The notes under the pieces are model-generated. The model had not been told where the DNA came from and did no database searches. It saw only the letters and a list, made by a program, of their open reading frames with translations. Position numbers and translations under genes: made by a program. From contig CAMZJA010000019.1 in NCBI GenBank assembly GCA_947307415.1, positions 1 to 36,598 of the forward strand: DNA of 36,598 bases. The letters are read 5' to 3'. Shown here in pieces: positions 31,414-36,598 of the stretch (within the stretch, counting starts at the first letter, position 1; every line of letters begins with the position of its first letter). Source of the stretch: an uncultured Bacteroidales bacterium (lineage in GTDB: Bacteria > Bacteroidota > Bacteroidia > Bacteroidales > F082).

Positions 31414-32523
31414 ATGGCAGGCATCTACATCCATATCCCGTTTTGCAAGTCGAAGTGCGCTTACTGCAACTTCTTTTCGGTTGTTTCCGAGAAGCAACGC
31501 GTTGATTTTCTTGATGCTTTGCAAAAAGAAGCTGTAGCGAGAAAGGATTATTTGGGTGGCGAAGAAGCGAAAACGGTTTATTTCGGCGGCGGCACTCCGA
31601 CGGTGCTTGACGCTTTTGAAATTCGTAAAGTTCTTGAAGTTCTGCGCAACAACTACAAAATCAGTGCCGCCGCCGAAATCACTCTTGAGGCTAATCCCGA
31701 TACCGTTTCAAAAGAATCGCTTATGGCATATAAATCATTAGGTATCAATCGATTAAGCATTGGTATCCAGAGCTTTTTCGATGATGATTTGCAGTATCTG
31801 AGCCGCAAACACGATTCGAAGCATGCCATGCAAGTGTTGAAATGGGCAAACGAGGTTGGTTTTCAAGAAGTTACGCTTGATTTGATTTATGGCATCCCCA
31901 CTTTGACGGATGAGAAATGGCGCAAAAATCTTGAGATTTTCTTCTCGACTGGCTTCAATCATCTTTCGGCGTATGCTTTGACGGTGGAGGAGAAGACAGC
32001 CCTTGGGCAGCGTATTAATAAAGGTATGGCGGCGCCTGTCAGCGAAGATGCCACGATTCATCAATATGAGATTCTTTGTGAAATGACTAAGAATCAAGGG
32101 TTTGAGCATTACGAGATAAGCAATTTCGCGCGACCTGGACATTATTCGAAGCATAACACCATTTACTGGAAAGGTGAGAAATATCTCGGTCTCGGCCCTT
32201 CAGCTCATTCATTTGACGGCGTTTCGCGACAGTGGAATGTGGCAAGCGTGAAGGATTATTGCGATAACTATTCCTTTGAAAGAGAAGAGCTTACACTCTA
32301 TGACCGTTACAACGAATATGTTATGACCTCGCTTCGCACTTGTTGGGGTTGCGATATGGAATTTATCAAGATTCATTTTGGTGAAGAATATGTCAAAAGG
32401 TTTAAAAATTTGACCAAAAAACATATTTTAAGCGATAAAATGTGTCAAAAGGACGAAAAATTCGTCCTAAATGACTATGGGATGCTTTTTGCTGACGGCA
32501 TCGCTGCAGAACTATTCATGTAG
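31414..32523 (+). CDS. hemW: Radical SAM heme chaperone HemW
   Basis: A 369-residue radical SAM protein thought to deliver heme to acceptor proteins. The [4Fe-4S] motif is C11-x3-C15-x2-C18, followed by N-F instead of the Cys found in coproporphyrinogen dehydrogenase HemN; this favours HemW. FGGGTPT, EANPDT and SIGIQSF are conserved radical SAM elements. The HemN C-terminal domain (HYEISNFARPGHYSKHNTIYW) follows. The TAG stop runs straight into a REP-like half element. Confidence 0.93.
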   Translation: MAGIYIHIPFCKSKCAYCNFFSVVSEKQRVDFLDALQKEAVARKDYLGGEEAKTVYFGGGTPTVLDAFEIRKVLEVLRNNYKISAAAEITLEANPDTVSKESLMAYKSLGINRLSIGIQSFFDDDLQYLSRKHDSKHAMQVLKWANEVGFQEVTLDLIYGIPTLTDEKWRKNLEIFFSTGFNHLSAYALTVEEKTALGQRINKGMAAPVSEDATIHQYEILCEMTKNQGFEHYEISNFARPGHYSKHNTIYWKGEKYLGLGPSAHSFDGVSRQWNVASVKDYCDNYSFEREELTLYDRYNEYVMTSLRTCWGCDMEFIKIHFGEEYVKRFKNLTKKHILSDKMCQKDEKFVLNDYGMLFADGIAAELFM

Positions 32524-32563
32524 TGTCATTTCGACTGTAGCGAAGCGGAACGGAGAAATCTCG
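32524..32563. repeat. REP-like half element (GTCATTTCGA family) after hemW
   Basis: TGTCATTTCGACTG through GGAGAAATCTCG, beginning at the base after the TAG stop of hemW. The complementary right half is absent. Confidence 0.8.
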
Positions 32564-32607
32564 TGCAATTTAACAGTTAACCGTATTAATCATTCAAAAT
32601 TTTTGTA

Positions 32608-32615
32608 TAATTTTG
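32608..32615 (+). promoter_or_regulatory. -7 box for the helicase-sirtuin operon
   Basis: TAATTTTG then C, 18 nt before ATG 32634. No convincing -33 box. Confidence 0.55.
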
Positions 32616-32633
32616 CATCGATAAGATAATATT

Positions 32634-34793
32634 ATGCAGACTGGCAAAATCGAAAACGGCAAGTTGGAAATGGTCGACAAGTTCGTCCGCTACACCAACA
32701 TGAACATCTTCCTGACCGGTAAGGCCGGTACGGGGAAGACTACGTTTTTGCGCGGTCTGGCTGATAATCCGACGAAACGAATGGTGATTCTGGCGCCTAC
32801 TGGCGTCGCCGCCATCAACGCCGGTGGACAGACAATTCATTCGTTTTTCCAGCTCGAGTTCGGACCTCAGGTTCCGAACAGTAAAGTGTTGCAATACCAA
32901 AAATTTTCGGCTGTCAAACTGAAAATCATCCGCTCGTTGGAACTCCTTGTCATCGACGAGATTTCGATGGTGCGCGCCGACCTTCTTGATGCCGTTGACG
33001 CTGTGTTGAGACGTGTGCGACGCAACGAAAAACCATTCGGAGGACTGCAGGTGCTGATGATCGGCGACATACATCAGCTCGCTCCGGTTGCAAAAGAAGA
33101 GGAATGGGCGCTGTTGCGCGATTATTACAAATCGGTGTATTTCTTTGATAGTCATGTGCTTACAAAGACACCGTACTGCTGTATCGAACTTGAACATATC
33201 TACCGTCAGGAGGATAGGAAGTTTATCGACATATTAAATAAGGTGCGCAACAACCGCCTCGACAGCGAGAGTCTGGCTGTTCTCAATAGTCATTATAATC
33301 CCGATTTCGAACCCGCCGACGAAGACGGCTACATCACCTTGATGACGCATAACCGTCAGGTGGATGAGATCAATGAAGGTAAGCTTAACGCATTGAAAAC
33401 CAAGCTGTTGAAGTTTGAAGCGAGGATTTTTGGTAACTTTCCTGAGACCTCTTTCCCGACGAAGGAGATACTTGAACTGAAGATTGGGGCACAGGTGATG
33501 TTTGTAAAAAATGACCCGTCGCCTGAGAAGATGTATTTCAACGGCAAAATCGGGCGAATAATAGGCTATGACGAAGACGACGGACTGCAGGTGCGATGCG
33601 ACGATGAAGTGATTGACGTTCAGCCTGTTACATGGCAGAATTTTGAATATAGCATTAATGAGGAGACCAAGGAAATAGAGGAAAAGGAAATCGGAAGCTT
33701 CACGCAGATTCCGCTCAAACTCGCATGGGCGATAACGATTCACAAAAGCCAGGGCTTGACGTTCGACAGGTTGATTTTGGATGCAAGTCTCGCCTTCGCG
33801 CACGGTCAGGTTTACGTGGCTTTGAGTCGCTGCACCTCGCTCGAAGGTCTTGTTTTGAAAGCAAAATTATCGCAGAGTGGCTTGTTTAACGACCTGACAA
33901 TCAATCAGTTTGTAGCTGAATTGCCATCGAGGGAGCCCAATGAGGAGCAGTTTGAATACAATAAGAAACTCTACGAATCGCAAATTTTATTCGAACTCAT
34001 TGATTTTCATGATATTGAGAGCGATCTGAACGGTATCAGGAAGGTGGTGTTTGCCAACAAAGGCAGTTTCGACGCTTCGGTGAGCGAAAAAATAGTGCCG
34101 AAAGGGCAGAAGTTTCATGAAGAAGTGGTGGAGGTGTCGGAGAAATTCAAACGACAGATTGGCAGTATCTTGAGAGATAACTTCCAGATTGACAATAATT
34201 TACAGCTTCAAGAACGTATTAAAAAAGGTTGCTCTTATTTCTTGGACAAGCTAGCCGATTTGGATGAGATTGCCAGTCTGCCGTTCGAGACCGACAACAA
34301 GGCTGTTAACGACCAGATAAAGAAGGAGTTAGACGTGTTTAAGACGGATTTCTTCGTTAAAAAGGCATGTCTGGAAGCTTGTTTGGGTGGTTTTGAGATG
34401 AAGAAATATTTGAAGGTCAAAAATAAGAAGGTCGTTGAGGCTGAAGACTTTGGAAAGAAGAAAGAGAAGAAACCGAAAGAAAAACGCGAGAAAGGCTCTT
34501 CGGTCAGGCGCACCAAAGAGCTGATTGACGAGGGTCTCACAATCGATGAGATCGCCGAAAGACGAGGAATGACGCGCACTACCATCGAGCAGCATGTGGC
34601 TGAGCTGGTGCTGAATGGCGAGGTAGAAGCGAGAGATTTCATGAGCAAGGAACATTACAACAACATTGTGGAATATTTTGAGGATACTCATGATTCGTCG
34701 TTGGGTCGTGCCCGCGATGTTCTTGGTGACGACTATTCATGGGGCGAACTCCGTATCGTGTTGAATGAAATCAAAAAAAATAATAGCATATGA
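32634..34793 (+). CDS. PIF1/RecD-type DNA helicase with C-terminal helix-turn-helix
   Basis: A 719-residue superfamily 1B helicase. Walker A GKAGTGKT (29-36), Walker B LLVIDEIS (about 104-111), a MIGDIHQLAPV segment, and the C-terminal RecA-like motif AITIHKSQGLTFDRLILD with YVALSRCTSLEGL define the PIF1 family. After a lysine-rich linker (about 608-632) comes a RecQ-type helix-turn-helix (TKELIDEGLTIDEIAERRGMTRTTIEQHVAELV, about 637-670). It may unwind DNA or DNA-RNA structures in repair or replication. The stop overlaps the next gene's start (ATGA), so the two should be translated together. Confidence 0.9.
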   Translation: MQTGKIENGKLEMVDKFVRYTNMNIFLTGKAGTGKTTFLRGLADNPTKRMVILAPTGVAAINAGGQTIHSFFQLEFGPQVPNSKVLQYQKFSAVKLKIIRSLELLVIDEISMVRADLLDAVDAVLRRVRRNEKPFGGLQVLMIGDIHQLAPVAKEEEWALLRDYYKSVYFFDSHVLTKTPYCCIELEHIYRQEDRKFIDILNKVRNNRLDSESLAVLNSHYNPDFEPADEDGYITLMTHNRQVDEINEGKLNALKTKLLKFEARIFGNFPETSFPTKEILELKIGAQVMFVKNDPSPEKMYFNGKIGRIIGYDEDDGLQVRCDDEVIDVQPVTWQNFEYSINEETKEIEEKEIGSFTQIPLKLAWAITIHKSQGLTFDRLILDASLAFAHGQVYVALSRCTSLEGLVLKAKLSQSGLFNDLTINQFVAELPSREPNEEQFEYNKKLYESQILFELIDFHDIESDLNGIRKVVFANKGSFDASVSEKIVPKGQKFHEEVVEVSEKFKRQIGSILRDNFQIDNNLQLQERIKKGCSYFLDKLADLDEIASLPFETDNKAVNDQIKKELDVFKTDFFVKKACLEACLGGFEMKKYLKVKNKKVVEAEDFGKKKEKKPKEKREKGSSVRRTKELIDEGLTIDEIAERRGMTRTTIEQHVAELVLNGEVEARDFMSKEHYNNIVEYFEDTHDSSLGRARDVLGDDYSWGELRIVLNEIKKNNSI

Positions 34794-35494
34794 AAAAACT
34801 AGTGATTTTATCTGGAGCGGGCATCAGTGCCGAAAGTGGAATCAGTACGTTCAGAGACGCAGGCGGACTGTGGGACAAATACCCTGTGATGCAGGTGGCG
34901 TCAATTGAGGGCTACGAGGCTGATCCTGAGTTAGTTATCAATTTCTACAACGAGCGCCGCAAACAGCTTCTCGACGTGAAGCCAAACCAAGGTCACATAC
35001 TTTGTGCCGAGTTGGAAAAGTATTTCGACGTTACCGTTGTGACGCAAAACGTTGATAATCTGCACGAAAGAGCTGGCAGTCACCACATAATCCATCTTCA
35101 TGGCGAGCTGACAAAGGTGTGTTCGAGCTACAACCCAAACGACCCTCGTTATATCCGCGAGCTGAAACCAGAGGAATTTGAGGTGAAAATGGGCGACAAA
35201 GCCGGTGACGGAAGCCAATTGAGGCCGTTCATTGTGTGGTTTGGCGAGGCAGTGCCTGAAATCGAGACAGCGGTGAGATACGTTGAAAAGGCTGATATTT
35301 TCGTCATCATCGGAACGTCGATGAACGTGTATCCGGCAGCAAGCCTGCTGTATTACGTTCCATCAAATGCTCAAGTGTATCTCATTGATCCTAAGGATGT
35401 TAACATCAACACACGCCGTCCGATAACACATATTAAAAAAGGTGCCTCGGAAGGAATGAAGGAACTTCTTGAGACCTTAGTCTTTAGACCTTAG
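34790..35494 (+). CDS. cobB: Sirtuin-type NAD-dependent protein deacylase
   Basis: A 234-residue class III-type sirtuin. NAD-binding GAGISAESGIS (9-19) and FRDAGGLW are present, with TQNVDNLHERAG and catalytic H104 in HLHGE. Y53-x2-R56 (FYNERR) is the signature linked to removal of acidic acyl groups such as succinyl. The usual two CxxC zinc pairs are missing: only C111 is present in that region. The last eight codons and stop (ETLVFRP, TAG) are formed by a heptad repeat array, so the native C-terminus was probably changed. Translationally coupled to the helicase gene. Confidence 0.9.
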   Translation: MKKLVILSGAGISAESGISTFRDAGGLWDKYPVMQVASIEGYEADPELVINFYNERRKQLLDVKPNQGHILCAELEKYFDVTVVTQNVDNLHERAGSHHIIHLHGELTKVCSSYNPNDPRYIRELKPEEFEVKMGDKAGDGSQLRPFIVWFGEAVPEIETAVRYVEKADIFVIIGTSMNVYPAASLLYYVPSNAQVYLIDPKDVNINTRRPITHIKKGASEGMKELLETLVFRP

Positions 35495-35502
35495 ACTTTA
35501 GT
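35473..35502. repeat. Heptad array (GTCTAAN family), copy 5a, overlapping the cobB end
   Basis: Units read TAGACNT on the plus strand. The array begins inside the cobB reading frame and includes its TAG stop. It faces copy 5b in inverted orientation across an 18-base spacer. Confidence 0.88.
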
Positions 35503-35519
35503 TTTGTTTGCGTCAGCCG

Positions 35520-35551
35520 ACTAAGGTCTAAAGTCTAACGTCTAAGGTCTA
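35520..35551. repeat. Heptad array (GTCTAAN family), copy 5b, at the pth stop
   Basis: Four units (GTCTAAA, GTCTAAC, GTCTAAG and a partial first unit). The last supplies the TAG stop of pth on the minus strand (35549-35551). Confidence 0.88.
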
Positions 35552-36112
35552 TTTATTATTAAATTGATTCATAGTCATATCCGGGCCTATCGCCACGAAG
35601 CTTTTGACGATTTCGACGGCGACATCGATACGGGGTTGAATCTCGTCGATTTCCTGCTGCTTCCATTCGCCAATGACGAAGTCGATCTGATGTCCTTTGC
35701 TGAAGTCGTTGCCGATGCCGAAGCGCAGGCGGCAGAAATCGCTTGTGCCTAGCGACTCGATGATGTTTTTCAAGCCGTTATGACCGCCGTCGCTGCCTTT
35801 TTTGCGCATGCGGAGCGTCCCTACTGGCAATGCGAGGTCGTCGCAAACCACGAGGATGTTCTCCATCGGGATTTTCTCTTGCGTTGCCCAGTATTTCACG
35901 GCTTTGCCTGAGAGGTTCATGTATGTCGTGGGTTTGATCACAATCATCTGGCGACCTTTATATTTCATTTCCGACACCATGGCCAGGCGGCTGGTGGTGA
36001 AGTTGCATTCGAGGTCTTTCGCCAGACGGTCGGCGACCATAAAACCGATGTTATGCCGCGTGTTGGCGTACTCGGCTCCGATGTTTCCCAGACAAGCAAT
36101 CAGATATTTCAT
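35549..36112 (-). CDS. pth: Peptidyl-tRNA hydrolase
   Basis: A 187-residue enzyme that rescues tRNA from dropped-off peptidyl-tRNA. Catalytic and binding motifs: LIACLGNIGAEYANTRHNIGF (N and H), KPTTYMNLSGKAV, VVCDDLALPVGTLRMRKKGSDGGHNGLKNI, and CRLRFGIG. ATG 36112 is used; the nine residues of the longer frame from 36139 would lie upstream of the promoter box. Only 4 nt separate that box from the ATG, which suggests a leaderless message. It follows the bL25 gene on the same strand, as is common in Bacteroidota. Confidence 0.97.
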   Translation of the reverse strand: MKYLIACLGNIGAEYANTRHNIGFMVADRLAKDLECNFTTSRLAMVSEMKYKGRQMIVIKPTTYMNLSGKAVKYWATQEKIPMENILVVCDDLALPVGTLRMRKKGSDGGHNGLKNIIESLGTSDFCRLRFGIGNDFSKGHQIDFVIGEWKQQEIDEIQPRIDVAVEIVKSFVAIGPDMTMNQFNNK

Positions 36113-36116
36113 GCTG

Positions 36117-36124
36117 CAAAAATA
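36117..36124 (-). promoter_or_regulatory. -7 box for pth fused to the preceding terminator
   Basis: Minus-strand TATTTTTG follows the T-run of the bL25 terminator with no gap, and lies 4 nt before the pth ATG. Confidence 0.5.
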
Positions 36125-36126
36125 AA

Positions 36127-36152
36127 AAAAAGCCTTCAATTGAAGGCTTTTT
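36127..36152 (-). terminator. Perfect palindromic terminator after the bL25 gene
   Basis: A 26-base perfect palindrome with GC-containing core AGCCTTCAATTGAAGGCT, flanked by A5 and T5, so it could stop transcription from either side. It is positioned 26 bases after the bL25 stop. Confidence 0.85.
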
Positions 36153-36177
36153 CCATATAAATTTCTTGAAATTTACA

Positions 36178-36598
36178 TTATTTAGCTTCTGCTGCAGGTG
36201 CTGCTGCGCCTTCTGCTGCTGGAGCTGCTTCTTCAGTCTCTTCTTCAGCTGCTGCGTTACGTGGAGCCTTAACGTCGACGACGATGGTGTTCTCAGCGAC
36301 GAGAACCTGCATCTTTTCGAGGTTGAGGTCTTTCACCTTAATAGCCTGGTTCATCTGAAGCTTTGTCACGTCGACGATGATGTTATCCGGAAGGTCGTTG
36401 ACATAACCGCGAACTTTCAATTTTGAAAGGTTCATGTTCATGCGGCCACCACGCATGACGCCTGGGCATGTACCCTGGGTGCGGATAGGAAGCATTACTG
36501 TGATTGGGTTGTCTTCGTTGACATCGAGGAAGTCGGCATGCATGACTTCGTCAGTAACTGGATGATACTGAATGTCTTGGAGGATTGTGTGGTAAACT
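36178..36598 (-). CDS. rplY: Ribosomal protein bL25 (Ctc/TL5 type), 5' end beyond the window
   Basis: Partial. The visible 139 residues include IQYHPVTDEVMHADFLDV, PITVMLPIRTQG and GGRMNMNLSKLKV from the conserved C-terminal beta domain (5S rRNA-binding partner domain), then VDVKAPRNAA and an Ala/Glu/Pro-rich tail (AAPAAEGAAAPAAEAK) usual in Ctc-type proteins. The frame stays open to the window edge, so the N-terminal domain is outside. A terminator separates it from pth downstream. Confidence 0.93.
   Translation of the reverse strand, partial: VYHTILQDIQYHPVTDEVMHADFLDVNEDNPITVMLPIRTQGTCPGVMRGGRMNMNLSKLKVRGYVNDLPDNIIVDVTKLQMNQAIKVKDLNLEKMQVLVAENTIVVDVKAPRNAAAEEETEEAAPAAEGAAAPAAEAK

Larger units (their letters stand above)
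35473..35551. terminator. Possible bidirectional terminator from inverted heptad arrays
   Basis: Array 5a and the inverted array 5b can pair over about 28-30 bases, with mismatches mainly at the variable base and a loop of about 18 nt. They lie exactly between convergent cobB and pth. No T-run follows, so factor-independent termination is uncertain. Confidence 0.4.

Noticed and set aside
1..36598. tRNA/rRNA genes, CRISPR arrays, insertion sequences, prophage or defence genes
   Set aside because: I looked for cloverleaf arms, regular repeat-spacer patterns, transposase or integrase motifs and toxin/nuclease signatures and saw none.

Overview
The window looks like chromosomal DNA of an uncharacterised member of the Bacteroidales/Bacteroidota, probably an anaerobic peptide- and amino-acid-fermenting bacterium. 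Four things point there. Promoters fit the Bacteroidota -7 box (TAnnTTTG, often followed by C) instead of E. coli boxes. Two or three secreted proteins end in type IX (Por) sorting domains. Several signal peptides leave a Gln as first mature residue. The gene set is typical: a Na+-pumping methylmalonyl-CoA decarboxylase, S46, M49-like and M1 peptidases, an OMP_b-brl barrel, and ECF sigma with a membrane partner. There are no rRNA, tRNA, CRISPR, transposase or phage genes. No gap between genes exceeds about 220 bases.

Layout. 33-2983: a fused oligopeptide ABC ATPase translationally coupled to a one-chain Fe-S L-serine dehydratase. 3157-4483: an RNA 2',3'-cyclic phosphodiesterase, then a fragment of a surface protein and a small DUF5618-like gene. 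4702-9455: a plus-strand run of an LtaS/sulfatase-fold membrane phosphotransferase, two family-2 glycosyltransferases and phosphoglycerate kinase. 9556-10899: a secreted beta-helix protein. 10950-16895 (minus): an ECF sigma factor, a membrane anti-sigma-like protein, a YGD-repeat secreted protein, a barrel outer-membrane protein and a glutaminyl-cyclase-like M28 lipoprotein. 16958-18763: DUF2461, a small coiled-coil/winged-helix protein and uridine kinase. 18824-23291 (minus): mmdB-mmdC-mmdD-mmdA-mce, the last steps of succinate-to-propionate fermentation. 23356-31336 (minus): a peptide-digestion block (T9SS-borne M1 aminopeptidase, S46 dipeptidyl peptidase of DPP7 type, M49-like lipoprotein with a pentapeptide zinc motif, M50B-like membrane protein, a T9SS cargo protein). 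31414-35494: hemW, a PIF1-type helicase and a zinc-knuckle-less sirtuin. 35549-36598 (minus): pth and the 5'-truncated gene for ribosomal protein bL25.

Together the genes suggest a cell that digests protein outside and in the periplasm, imports di- and oligopeptides, deaminates serine to pyruvate and conserves energy by Na+-coupled methylmalonyl-CoA decarboxylation.

Most genes belong to known families. The most unusual content is between them. One repeat family is built from 7-bp units (GTCTAAN, last base variable); five of its six arrays begin at, or supply, the TAG stop codon of a gene, and by arithmetic they put stop codons in every frame of both strands. A second, REP-like family (GTCATTTCGA/GTCATTCCGA) also sits at stop codons and has entered the coding sequence of adjacent sigma and anti-sigma genes. 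Positions of short sites were counted by hand and may be off by a base or so.
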